Origin: Coriaria nepalensis
Lineage: Eukaryota > Streptophyta > Magnoliopsida > Cucurbitales > Coriariaceae
NCBI GenBank assembly: GCA_027186245.1
Contig: CP114488.1
Location: 12,501 to 76,500, forward strand
DNA: 64,000 nucleotides
Direction: 5' to 3'
Of the stretch, positions 24,770-36,560 are shown one piece after another. The position numbers and the translations under genes are program-made. The first letter of the stretch is position 1; the number at the start of each line of letters is the position of its first letter. The notes below the pieces were generated by a model, which was not told the origin of the DNA, ran no database searches, and saw nothing but the letters and a program-made list of their open reading frames with translations.

Positions 24770-25776
24770 TACTATTGTAATAAATGAATGGATTCTAGAC
24801 TCGGGTTATTCTTTTCACATGAGTCCAAATAAGGAATAGTTTAGTGATTTCAAGGATTTAGACAAAGGTACTGTTTATATGGGTAATAATCATGTTTGTA
24901 AGATCTTAGGGATATGAAACATTACTATAAAATTAAATGATGGGAAACTTGTCATGTTAACCAAAGTAAGATACATCTCTGATCTTAAAAGAAACCTGAT
25001 ATCTCTAAGTACAATATATGAATTAGATTGTTGGTATAAAGTTGAAAATGGGTCTTTAACAATTTATAAGAATTCAAAATAAGTTTTGATGGGAGTAAAG
25101 AAACATGGCTTATATGTACTTTATGGTTATTATTTTCATGGTAAGATAGATAGTGCACTTGTCTCCTCTAAATCCTATATGATAGATATTTGGCACTTGA
25201 GACTTAGTTATATAAGCTAAAAAAGTTTAGATGTATTGAGTAAGCAAGGCATGCTTGGTAAAGATATTATCTTACCTCTTGATTTCTATGAAACATGCAT
25301 TTTAAGAAAACAACATAGACAAAGTTTCTCTAAGGGAACTCACTTAGCTGAGAATTGTCTAGAATACTTATATGATGATCTGTGGGGGCTTGAAAAGGTT
25401 TCCACACATTGTGGTAATAGCTTTTTTCTTTCAATGGTATATGATCAGAACAAGAAGGTTTGGGTATTTTTACTTAAGACTAAGGATGAGGCTTTGGCTA
25501 GGTTTGTTGAGTGGAAAACTCTAGTTGAAAATCAGGTTGATAGGAAGGTAATAACATTAAGGATAGACAATAGTCTAGAGTTTTGTAACCTTAAGTTTGA
25601 TGAGTTCTGTAAGTCTAATGAGATTCAAAGCCATAGAACAGTAATTAAGACACCTCAACAAAATGGAGTAGCTGAAAGAATGAATTGAACACTACTTGAA
25701 AAAGTTAAATGTCTATTATTTACCTCGGGTTTAGGTAAAGCTTTTTGGGATGAGGTTGTTAAAACTGCTGCCTATC
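24770..25776 (+). pseudogene. Copia 2 protease and integrase, broken
   Basis: The protease segment near 24788 reads WILDSGYSFHMS and keeps the catalytic DSG. A TAG follows at 24837-24839 and more stops lie in the next 400 bases. The integrase core is open at 25236-25688 and keeps its three acidic positions (YDDLWG, LRIDNSLEF, GVAERMN) before a TGA at 25686-25688. Recognisable integrase ends near 25776 with KTAAYQ, where unrelated sequence begins. Confidence 0.88.
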
Positions 25777-26327
25777 AACCTGAGCTTCTAGCTCATAGAT
25801 GTTTACCATATGTTGTAGGAAATTATAAAGGTAAGGCGGTAAGCTAAGGAACAGAAGAATGGAGGCAATCAGTCCCATGAAATTGTACATATGAGACCCG
25901 ATCTCTGTAAGCAATGAGTTTGAAAAAAGCCGCACCTCCTTAGACAAACTTATGTATATATATGTATATGTATATTCGAATAAAGAAAAAGGTTGTTTAA
26001 AAAGTTTTGGAATTAATTCCCTATGATAAAGACTTCCGCAATATTGTCAAATTATTACGTTATTTTCTTTAAAATACTTTTAAAAGTAAAGTTTATTATT
26101 GAAATATAGAAATGTAACGGTCATCTACTAGTTGTGCGTGTTTCCATCCAAAGTATTCAATATAATAAGTAGCTGGTAGGGCGGACGTTACAGGTCAAGT
26201 CATGGTAACTTAACTAATTACCAATTAGTTAGAGATACGGATTGAAGGACAATAAAACCTAATCCTAGATATTAATATACAGATCTTGTCTTTACCGCTT
26301 TGATTGCACGTATATAAATCAAAGGAG
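25777..26327. other. Segment of unknown origin inside copia 2 pol
   Basis: About 550 bases replace the C-terminal integrase region. The stretch is AT-rich, shows no pol motif on either strand and contains atgtatatatatgtatatgtatatt. The 12-mer gaggcaatcagt occurs near its left part (25862) and again just past its right edge (26345). It may be a small nested insertion or filler DNA at a deletion. Confidence 0.6.
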
Positions 26328-27904
26328 AACTAACTGATTACGATGAGGCAATCAGTTCTTTATACAATAAACAATGGCAGGAGGCCATGGATGATGAAAT
26401 GAAGTCTTTATCAATCAATCATACTTGGAAGCTTGTTCTAAAGCCAACCAAACAGAGATTGATTGACTGTAAATGGATATATAAGGTAAAAGAAGATAAT
26501 CCCTCTAATCCACCTAGATATAAGGTAAGATTAGTAACTAAGGGGTATACTAAAAAAGAAAGGGTAGAATTTAATGAGATATTCTCTTTAGTATTTAAGT
26601 TTAAAACTATAAGAATTATGTTAGCTACTGTTGCATACTATGATCTTGAGCTTGAATATATGGATGTCAAAACTACTTTTTTACATGGCAAATTAGATGA
26701 GGTTATATATATGCATCAACCCTTTAGATATGTTGATAAGAAATATATGAATCATGTATGCTTACTAAATAAGTCATTGTATGGTCTTCAATAAGCCCCA
26801 AGATAATGTTATTTGAGGTTTGATGCTTTTGTGACAAAAATAGGTTTTGTTAGAAGTGCATATGATGCTTGTTTCTATTTATTATATGAAGACCATATTT
26901 ATGTGTATTTGCTCATTTATGTAGATGATATGCTCTTAATAAACAAATCTAAATCTAAAATTGATAAATTAAAAAAGAAACTTAGTCTAGAATTTGACAT
27001 GAAAGATTTATATGGAGCAAATAGAATCTTAGGAATGGAAATATAAAGAAATAAGAAAAATAAAACCTTAAAATTACGTCAAAGATCTTATCTTGAAAAA
27101 GTAATAAGAAGGTTTGAAGTTTTTAGTTATAAGTAAGTCAATTTACCTCTTATTGCTCATTATGTGTTTTCAAAGTCACAATGTCCTAAATCAAAGTATG
27201 TACTTAGGATGGAAATTTTTTCATATTCTAATGCTATAGGTTCTATAATGTATGTTGTGGTAAGTACTAGGCCAAACTTGACATTTAATATATCTTTGTT
27301 AAGTAGATATATGTCAAATCCTGGATTCAAATACTAGAATACTTTAAACTATTTGGTAAAGTATCTGAGTAGCTCTTATGACTTAGGTTTATGTTTTAAA
27401 CCTTGGACTAAAAAACTTGATCTTGTAGGGTATGTAGATTCTGACTATTCAGGTGACAGAGACTCTAGAAAGTCAACATCAACATACAAATTCCTTCTCG
27501 AAGGGAATTGCATCAGTTGGAAGTCACAACTTCAATCGTTGATGGCTCTTTCCACCACAAAGGCATAATATGTAGTAGTTGTAGATATTTTTAAAGAATC
27601 AATTTGGCTTTAAGGTTTATTAAGGGAAGTGAGTTTACTTTTTAATAACTGTTGCATTTATTCTGATAGTCAGTCTTCCATACATCTTAGTAAAAATCAT
27701 GTGCATCATGAAAGAACTAAGCATGTAGATGTTAAGTATTATTATGTACTTGATGAAACTGCTAAGGGTAGACTTAGGATTTATAAGGTTCTAACCGAAG
27801 AAAATCCTCCTGATACGAGCACAAAAATACTTTCTATGGAAAAGTTTGAACATTGTTTAGACTTGATTCACATAGGGCAAATCCCTGTTTTTAATAGGCA
27901 ATGA
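26328..27904 (+). pseudogene. Copia 2 reverse transcriptase and RNase H, broken
   Basis: It begins with DEAISSLYNKQWQEAMDDEM, then CKWIYKVKED, DVKTTFLHG, a stop at 26792-26794, and YVDDMLL near 26925. A stop at 27044-27046 and further breaks follow. RNase H appears as DSDYSGDRDSRKSTS with WKSQLQSLMALSTTKA and a TAA at 27566-27568, and the end (YSDSQSSIHLSKNHVHHERTK split over the frame) closes at 27904. The copia type is clear; the element is non-functional. Confidence 0.9.
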
Positions 27905-27980
27905 TGAAGACCGTGCGACTAGTAGTGTAATAACAACTATGATAGAATGAGACCAAGGTTTTAGACCTCAAGGTGAAGTT

Positions 27981-28633
27981 TCTTATGTTTTTTAGCCCAA
28001 AACTTGTTAGGATTTTTTTCTAAGCAATCGGGTTTTTTCGTTGAGGCCCAAAAACTTGCTAATATGTTTGTTACTTACCCGATTACCTTAGTATGACTCT
28101 CTCTCTCTCTCTCTCTCTCATTCATGCTCCCGACTATGGTCTTAGAGTTTCTCTCCGGCGACTCTTACTCTTTCTTCTTTAATTGATATGTGGTGATGGT
28201 TTGCTTTTTTCTCTAATCATTATAGGGTTGTATATTTGCATCTAAAAATCTTGCTTGAGATTTTCGTGTTTCTTTCTCTGTGCTAGATAGATTGATTCTG
28301 TTTTTAGGGTTTGTGCATATTGATAGAATCTAGTTTTGAGTTTGATTGAGAGAGGTTATAGGGCCTTAGCTTAGTTCTTGGTGTCTATCACAATGTTATG
28401 GTGGTCGTTCGTCTGAACCCGAATCTGATTAAACTTAGATCTATGAATCTGTGATGTTTTTGGAGTCCAGATTGTTGATTCAAATTATTAGATGTATATT
28501 CTTGATTCTTGAATATATTTTGTTTTAGATTTGATATAAATCTTGATATTGTATTATTGATCCATATAGATTGTTGATTTTACATCTAATCTGTTTCTAT
28601 TTAATGATGAACATGATGTATATAATTGTAACA
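27981..28633 (+). repeat. 3' LTR of copia element 2
   Basis: This 653-bp copy of 22850-23497 carries a longer (CT)n tract near 28097-28120 and ends attgtaaca before the target repeat aaaac. Confidence 0.92.
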
Positions 28634-29020
28634 AAAACTAATATTCCTTCTTCCATATCAAAAATATTTTTCTAAATCTGAGTAAGCCTTCTTTCTTCAA
28701 ATTTTGGATTCAGTGATTAAAAAAAAATTATTACTTTTTGAAACTGAGAGACATAAAACACAAAGTTTAGATTATTGATACTGGTACTGGACAGTGGGCC
28801 GCTCTATCCTGTCGCATGTCCGTCTATATGAAGATGAAGATGAAGAGCTTATTTTGTCAACTTGAGAGAGCTGCCACCAATTGCATTTCTCAACCATTTG
28901 GCTATGGCAAAAAGAAATTAGAAAGATATTAGAAAGAAGATGGGGAGGGTGATAGTGTTACTACTGTTATCTCTAGTAGCATTATCCTGCTTTACATTAT
29001 GTTGCACAGGGAATGGTGAC

Positions 29021-29667
29021 TATAAGAACCTAAGTAGAAGTATATGTTTAACACTTTGTTCGTTTACAGAACTAGAACAAGAAAAAAACAAAGAAAGATG
29101 CAAGTTGAGATGAAAGTCTGATTTTTCATTACTTGAACAAATCCTTCTAATACAACAATAAGATGATCAACATACATGAGAATAGTTGCAGCATAAAATA
29201 CATGTAAGAACACTCATATATCTTAAAAGTAGATTCAATCATTCTTTATAATCAAGAGAATAGCCTAGGCCAGAAAAAATGTAGAAAACCTGCACTTCTC
29301 ACCAACCATGGTACTCAAGCTTCTATAAAAGGCAAAAGTATCCAAAAACTTCTTCAATGCAATCCACACTTCACGTGTACTTCCAACACTTCATTAACAT
29401 GCTAACAAATTGAATTAAACTAAATTCTTCCCACCAAAACATAAGCTTGAAGTCAGCACAACAGCAAAACAACAACTTTGAACATCCGACTAGATGGAGG
29501 TCTAAAACAAGCTACACTACTCAGATTCACTTGATTCCAATTGCTACAATTCCAAAATGATGCATACTAACTGAAGGCTGAGGAGTGAATGCCAAAAAAT
29601 TAACCAAATAAAAAGTTAACTCTGAGGATGATTAGAGGAATAAGTAAGCAGCTTCATCATTCAAACA
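29021..29667 (-). repeat. 3' LTR of copia element 3 (left copy)
   Basis: It runs from tataagaacc to attcaaaca on the plus strand and matches 30966-31543. The first dinucleotide is TA where the other copy has TG. Confidence 0.9.
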
Positions 29668-29679
29668 CTCCTCCTTGAA

Positions 29680-30442
29680 TCAAATGCTTATGACTCCTAT
29701 TTTGGACCTAAAGAATTCAAATTTATGAGTTTCCAAGGACTTGGTGAAGGCATTTGCTATTTGTTTTTCATATTGACAATGCATTAGCCTAATTTCTCCT
29801 TCTTTCACCCTTTTTCTAATGGAATGAAATTTCACTTGAATATATTTTATCCTTTCAAAGTTCATTGTCATCATGAGTCATATGGTTGGTGCATCCACTA
29901 TCAGTAAGCCATTCGTTCTTAAATTGGATTTTGATAGATTCTCTTTCCATAAACAAGAATTCTTCCTTATCAACTTTCTCTGCTGCATTTGCTTGTTCAC
30001 TATTATCTCGAGCTTTGTTATTCTTATTCTTCTTCTTATTACAATCCTTCTCTATATGACAAAACAATTTGTAATAATAGCATTGTGGCTTTCCCTTCCA
30101 ATAGCAATTCTTTTTAGTGTGATTATTCCTCTTGTAGATGGAGCAAGGAGAATGCTTTTTCCACTTTGAACTGCTCGATTTAGATGATATGCTCCCTTGA
30201 TACTTCTTCCAATGCTTAGGCTAATGTTTAGCTTGGAAAGCTCCTTTTACTTCTTCATTTTTCTTCTTAGCATGTCTCAAATCATTTGCTTCTAAGAAAC
30301 ATGTTAACTCTGACAGAGTCAAAGAGCCAAGATCCTTGTTTTCCTCTATTACATCTATTTTAGAATCAAACTTAGATGTCACATTAACAAGCATTGTATC
30401 TACCAACATCTTCTTTATGACCTTCTCACCAAGGTTCTTCAT
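29680..30442 (-). pseudogene. Copia 3 gag, protease site and RNase H end, joined by deletion
   Basis: On the minus strand gag is seen at 30442-30221 (KMLVDTMLVNVTSKFDSK, LGSLTLSELTCFLEAND). A zinc-knuckle remnant and the protease motif WLTDSGCTNHMTHD follow at 30067-29855. Directly after it comes the end of RNase H (IRLMHCQYEKQIANAFTK, FEFFRSKIGV) at 29874-29680. The protease and RNase H ends overlap in different frames near 29855-29874, which marks the deletion point: integrase, RT and most of RNase H are missing. Confidence 0.85.
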
Positions 30443-30953
30443 CTGATTTGGACTTTCATCATCCTTCCTGCATAGTCCTTGATGGATTATGACTCCTTCA
30501 TTCTCAACCTTTCAAACTCTCTTTTAAGGTTCAAGAATCTGTACTTCTCACCTTTTCTAATCCTTGAAATTCCATGTTCAAGAGATTTCATGCTTCTTTG
30601 GCAGAATCTATCCCAACTATCCGAGTGAACAACTTGTCTTCTATTCCATATTGAAGGATAGCCAAAGGTTTGATGTTATTCTGCCTACTTTTCTTTTGCT
30701 ATTTGATTTGTTTGAGGGTGTAGTCCACATTTTCTACATGTGGTTCATAACCATTTTCCACTAACTCTCAAAGACTGAGCACACAAATAAGTAGTCATTT
30801 TTGGCTGACCACAACTAATAAGCTTCACCATTAAAGATTGGTGGTGAAAGCAGATTAACACCTTGGTTAGGGGTCATTTTGATCGGTTGCTTGTAGTTTA
30901 GAAATTGACAGTAAAAATGGTTTGAAAAACTTGTTAAGATATACTCTAATTGT

Positions 30954-30965
30954 GTTATGATACCA
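30954..30965 (-). other. Primer binding site of copia element 3
   Basis: On the minus strand tggtatcataac follows directly after the LTR end (cttaca). It matches the first nine bases of the usual tRNA-Met-type site. Confidence 0.85.
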
Positions 30966-31543
30966 TGTAAGAACTTAAATAGAAGTATATGTTAATACTT
31001 TGCTTGTTTATAGAAGATGCAAGTTGAGATGAAAGTATGCTTTTTCATTATTTAAATAAAGTCTTTTAATACAACAATAAGATGAGCAACGAGAATGGTT
31101 GCAGCATTAAATACATATAAGAACGCCCATTAAAAATAGATTCAATCATTCCTTATAATCAAAGAGAATGGCATAAGGCAGAAAAAATGCAGAAAATTTG
31201 CACTTCTCACCGACTATAATACTCAGGCTTCTATAGGAGGTAAAAGTATCCAAAAACTTCTTGCGTGCACTTCCAACCCTTTTTTAACATGATAACAAAC
31301 TGAATCAGATTAAATTCTTCTCACCAAAACATGAGCTCGAAGTCAGCATAATAACAAAACAACAACTTTGAGCAACCTGCCGGACGGAGTTCTGAAATAA
31401 GCTACACAGTTCGGATTCCCTTAAATCCAATTGCTGTAAGCATACTAACTAAAGGCTGAGGAGTCTAACGCCAAACAAATTAACCAAATAAAAGAACTCT
31501 GAGATGATTAGAGGCATAAGTAAACAACTTCATCATTCAAACA
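30966..31543 (-). repeat. 5' LTR of copia element 3 (right copy)
   Basis: It runs from tgtaagaact to attcaaaca on the plus strand (578 bp), about 70 bp shorter than the left copy because of several small deletions. Confidence 0.9.
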
Positions 31544-33004
31544 GCGGCAATGTGAGCTACGATCGACGCTCCCTCATTATCAATGGCCAGCGCAAGCTTC
31601 TCATCTCTGCCGCCGGTCACTATCCTCGGAGCGTCCCTGCGGTAACATCCTCTATTTATTTTTCGTTCTTCGTTCGTTGCGAAGGTCATTTGGCCGGCTA
31701 AAGTTTGTTAGTTTAGTTCCTATTAGCTATCAAGAGTTCCTTTTACTTTGCTTCCTACTCACTGGCCGGCCCCTTAGATTCTCTTCAATAGACATTTTAT
31801 CTCCTCTCCCGTTAGATTTATTTTGTCTTTTTCAATTATATTAGAATTGAACTCACTGCTGCCATTTGATTGATGTGGCCAGGACTCGTTCAAACTGCAA
31901 AGGAAGGAGGTGTTGATGTGATTGAAACTTATGTGTTCTGGAATGGTCACGAACTTGCTCCAAACCATGTGAGTGAGGACAATGATAACAATTTTTAGAT
32001 TTTGACTTGTGAATGTTTTTCTTAATATACACAATCGATGCATCTTTTTCTCCGCTCAAAACTTTCCACTTTTGTATGTAGTACCATTTTGAGGGGCGAT
32101 ATGATCTGGTCTAGTTCGTGAAGATTGTTCAGCAGGCCGGCTTGTGTCTCATCCTGCAAATTGGTCCATTTGCTGCTGCAGAATGGAATTTTGGGTATGC
32201 TGCTACACCATATATCAATTCAAAATTACTCCCCAACCTTTGAAAAACTAAAGGCAGTATAAATTGCCTAACCTAGCTGTATCTTTCAGTTGAATTCCTG
32301 TTTGGTTGCACTACGTCCCTAATACAGTATTTCGAACTGATAATGAATCCCTCAAGGTATGATAATGAGACTCTGCAAGTTGTAATTACTAGTTTCATGA
32401 GTACTCTTCTGGAGACTTCAATGAAATTCTGCTTCTTGAAAATGATGCTCTTTTTTTACTAATCTGGATACTTGTTGGAGTTCAGTACTACATGCCGAAG
32501 TTCACGACGTTCATTGTGAACCTAATGAAATGGGAGAATCTATTTGCTTCACAAGGAGGTCCCATCATCTTGGCTCAGGCAAGTACACAGCAGTTTAGCT
32601 TCGGCAATCTGGTTATATTTGAATTCAAACATGCAACTAACAATCCTGATTTCAAGCTTAGTTTTTATCTACACACAATCTTCTCCAATTTTTTTGTGAA
32701 TCATGTTGCAGATAGAAAATGAGTATGGATACTACGAAAATGCTTATGGAGAGGGAGGAAAGCGATATGCATTATGGGCAGCTCACATGGCTGTTTCTCA
32801 GAATACGAGCATTCCTTGGATAGTGTGTCAGCTGTATGACGCTCCCGATCCTGTGGTGAGTCTTTTTAATCCTGTATAATTATGCTCTGCTCACTTGGTT
32901 GGTGTTATACTTGTCTTCTACTTGTTCCTTGCACATGGTGTGTTCACCATTGGTCCTTACACTCATTTCTTTCTTCCAACTCTTCTCAAGGGAAAGAAAA
33001 GTTC

Positions 33005-33336
33005 TCTCTCTCTCATCTAAATAGATAACAGTAATCACTTAGCACACACATTGGTCTTTATGTTTCCATGCCACATTGCTGCCATTCTTGATGTGGCCAT
33101 TTCATTAAAATTTGTTTCATTTTATATTTGAATTGAGAAGACTTATATTGATTGGTGTCTGATGTGAAACTCTCTCTCTCATCTAAATAGATAACAGTAA
33201 TCACTTAGCACACACATTGGCCTTTATGTTTCCATGTCACGTTGCTGCCATTCTTGATGCGGGCATTTCATCAAAATTTGTTTCATTTTATATTTGGATT
33301 GAGGAGAATTATATCGATTGGTGTCTGATGTGAAAC
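33005..33336. repeat. 166-bp tandem duplication in a beta-galactosidase pseudogene intron
   Basis: Two copies (33005-33170 and 33171-33336) share catctaaatagataacagtaat through ggtgtctgatgtgaaac, with about ten differences by eye. The junction lies in a (TC)n tract. Confidence 0.9.
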
Positions 33337-36300
33337 TACAGTGACATACCAATTATTATCTTATATATAATGTAACTCATTTTTCCTGCTCATTAGATTG
33401 AGTATTGCCTTTTGTGCTTTGAAGTCTGAACTGATAATGTGGGGACAATTGAGGATCTTCGTGATCCTATGGGTCAAAATCTTCCTTCTTCCTTTGCAGA
33501 TTAATACTTGCAATTCATTCTATTGCGACCAATTTACACCTATTTCTCCATGCAAGCCCAAAATTTGGACGGAGAATTGGCCCGGTGGTATGCTATATTT
33601 CACCTTTGGTTTGTGAGTCCCTGAATATCCTTTTAAGATGCATATGAGGATTTTGTTCCAATGGGATCTTTTAGAGACTGCTTGATTTTTCTGCCTAAAA
33701 CTGTATCTCTCCTGACAAACGAAAATATAACTTACAAGACTGAGATGTATCTTTTTCCAGCTTTCTGATCTATATTGTATACTGTAATTATGGTATGATC
33801 AGTTTTCCACTTTATCAGGTTTAAAACGTTTGGAGCCAGAGATCCTCATAGACCACCTGAAGATGTTGCCTTTTCTGTTGCTCGTTTTTTTCCAGAAAGG
33901 AGGCAGTGTACAAAATTACTACATGGTAATGAAATTAATAATTAGTTGCATAGTTTGTTGAGCTCATTTCAAAGTGTTTAAATGGCCGTATAATTAATGT
34001 ATTTATAATTCTTGAGATATTTTGATTATCTTCACTAGCATTGTTAGTGCTGATGTTATTATCGGTTCACCTGATGATGGTATCACGGGGGAATAAATTT
34101 TGGTTGCACTTCTGGTGGGCCATTTATTACAACCAGTTATGACTACGATGCACCGATTGATAAATATAGTAAGCTGTTTTGACCACAACCACGATGACCA
34201 CATCCAGCATCATCATCATCAACTTTGTTATTATCATCGCTAAGGTTTCTCCAATGGTTTTCAGGGTTACCCAGGCTGCCAAAATGGAGTCATCTTAAGG
34301 AACTCCATAGGGCTATAAAGTTAAGTGAACATGTACTTCTCAACGGCGAGCTAAATTATATATCGCTTGGTCCTTCCATAGAGGTATCTTACTTTCTAAT
34401 TCTCATGCATAAGAGAATGATCATAGCTCTAAATTTATTAACCGAGCAGAAATGGAAAAAAAAAGGTGGTATTCAATGCACTTCTATTTAGCAATTAGAC
34501 CCACTTTTCATGAGTGACTATATCTGCTGGAATTTAGGCTGATGTCTATACCGACCCTTATGGAGCATGTGCTGCCTATATTGCTAACATAGATGAAAAA
34601 AGAAGACAAGACTGTAAAATTCCGGAATGCGTCATATTACCTACCTGCATGGTCAGTTTGCATTCTACCTGACTGCAAAAATTAGCATTTAACACAGCTA
34701 AGGTAAGTATTAATCTTCTGCTCATTTGTTCTGATATTCCTACTATGTAATCTAATATTAATGACTAAAACAATGAAAGAAAAATCACTCCAAGGAGTAA
34801 TCATCATTTTTCTTCTTTTCGTCATTAGTCATTAGTTTATCTACTCACGTTTGTCATCATGTACATTCCTGTCATTCCACAAATAGAGAACAGAGTCGAC
34901 TATCACCCTATAAGATGTATTTGTGTGGCTTGTTATATGGGAAAGATGCAGACTAAAGTTCTCGCTATTACGATGGCTCTCTATGATACAAAATCCTCAA
35001 CTGCAATAGTTAAAAGTTCATCAGTATGGGTTTTATTCTGTTGTGTAAATATGCTTCTGAAATTTTGGACTTGGAATTTCCAACAGGTTAGATCCCAAGC
35101 ATCCATGATAGAAATGGTTCCAGAAAATATGCAGTCATCATTGATGTCAACAGATAAGGAGGGGTTGAAATCACTACAATGGGAAGTTTTTGTAGAGGAA
35201 CCCGGGGTTTGGGGAGAACCTGACTTTGTTCAAAATGGCTTTGTGGATCACATAAATACCACAAAAGATACCACTGACAACCTCTGGTACATGACGAGGT
35301 AATATTCTTATCAGGGAATGTGGGGGTACTGTCGCTTAAAACACATGCATCCAACTAATTTCGTAATCTGTGCTATAGGGAATTTGGATCATCCTCTCTT
35401 TAACACTTATTAATACATTAATTACTGGAAATTTACATTCATTTGTGTGAATTTACTTTTAGTTAGTTCCTAAAATAGTCGTTAATGCCATAGCTTGCAT
35501 GATCATAATGTTTATACTTAGTGACCAGTAATATCCATTACTGGCAGTATTTTTGTTGATGAAAATGAAGAGTTCTTAAAGAAGGAAAGGCGGCCAAAAC
35601 TTCTGGTGGAATCAAAGGGCCATGCTCTCCATGCTTTTATCAATCAGGAACTTCAGGGTTGTTTTCTATTCCTTCAAGTATCTTAGGCCTAGCCGACCCA
35701 AGGTCCTCCAAGCTAGTTTAATCTTCTTTCTCATGTATTTGGTGCATCACGTGGTTTTGATTCGTTCTCTTTTCCTCCTTTATTTTCATGTTAATTTACT
35801 TTTGATGAGGCAAACTTTTCTGATTACAATTGTTCAGTAGTATTCTAGATCTTCTGTCAGTAGTTTGTCTTGAGTATCTCATCGAGTATTCCTCTTCACT
35901 GATAAGGCATTACTGTTTTCTCTACTCAGTGAGTGCATCTGGAAATGGTTCGGTTCCTACCTTCAGATTTAAACATCCAATTTCAATAAGGGCAGGGAAG
36001 AATGAGATTGCTCTACTAAGCATGACAGTTGGTCTACAAGTGAGTGTTGCTTTCTTGCTTTTTTAAGTGACGTAACTGTAATTATGTTTATGAAGGATCT
36101 CGATGTTTGTAATTACTCATACTTGCATTATAGTGAAGAAAAATACCTTCTCTAGAAACACTCAATTTTGATGTTGGCACTTGGCATGGTGTTTCTCATT
36201 CCCCTATTTGCATTACCAACCCCGGGCTTTTGCTTCTTGTTTTTAGAATGCAGGATCATATTATGAATGGGTTGGAGCAGGACTTATAAGTGTCAAGATA

Positions 36301-36522
36301 GAGGGGTTTGGTAATGGTACAATAAACCTTTCTTCGGCTACCTGGTCTTACAAGATATTTTTGTCTTCTGGTTTTTTGGTTAATTTCCTCTCTATATATT
36401 TGCAATAAAACTTAAAATGCTAATAGAAATACTGTACAAATGGCTTGTTAATTGGAATGTTATATGACCAGTTGCCTATAGGAGTCCTTTTATTTATTTT
36501 TATAAGAAAGGAAAAAAAATAA

Positions 36523-36560
36523 ATAGAACCACCAAAGAACCAGCCTTTAGCTTGGTACAG
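36523..36560 (+). repeat. Partial second copy of a beta-galactosidase exon end
   Basis: Bases 36523-36560 encode EPPKNQPLAWYR, the same peptide that ends the true exon at about 36690-36728, but lie before that exon and are followed by gcattttaaag. It is an exon-tail fragment duplicated or displaced within the pseudogene. Confidence 0.7.

Larger units (their letters stand above)
22850..28633 (+). mobile_element. Ty1/copia LTR retrotransposon 2, full length, decayed
   Basis: The LTRs at 22850-23497 and 27981-28633 are flanked by perfect 5-bp target repeats aaaac (22845-22849 and 28634-28638). The interior shows gag, zinc knuckle, protease, integrase, RT and RNase H in copia order, broken by many stops. 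The LTRs differ at many sites, clearly more than those of copia 1, so this is an older insertion. The 3' LTR starts TC rather than TG. The element lies between the two beta-galactosidase genes, about 340 bases after the stop of the intact gene and about 300 bases before the ATG of the dead one. Confidence 0.93.
29021..31543 (-). mobile_element. Copia element 3, internally deleted, inside beta-galactosidase exon 1
   Basis: The LTRs at 29021-29667 and 30966-31543 are direct repeats; the coding remnants and primer site place the element on the minus strand. Flanks are gtgac (29016-29020) and gcggc (31544-31548), which look like one 5-bp target repeat changed at two positions. Removing the element and one flank restores an open reading frame across the host exon. 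The interior of about 1.3 kb retains gag, the protease site and the end of RNase H; integrase and reverse transcriptase are gone. It could only have moved in trans, or was deleted after insertion. Confidence 0.92.

Noticed and set aside
29873..30169. Plus-strand hydrophobic 98-residue open frame
   Set aside because: It is antisense to copia 3 gag, and its hydrophobicity comes from Lys/Glu/Asn codons read backwards.
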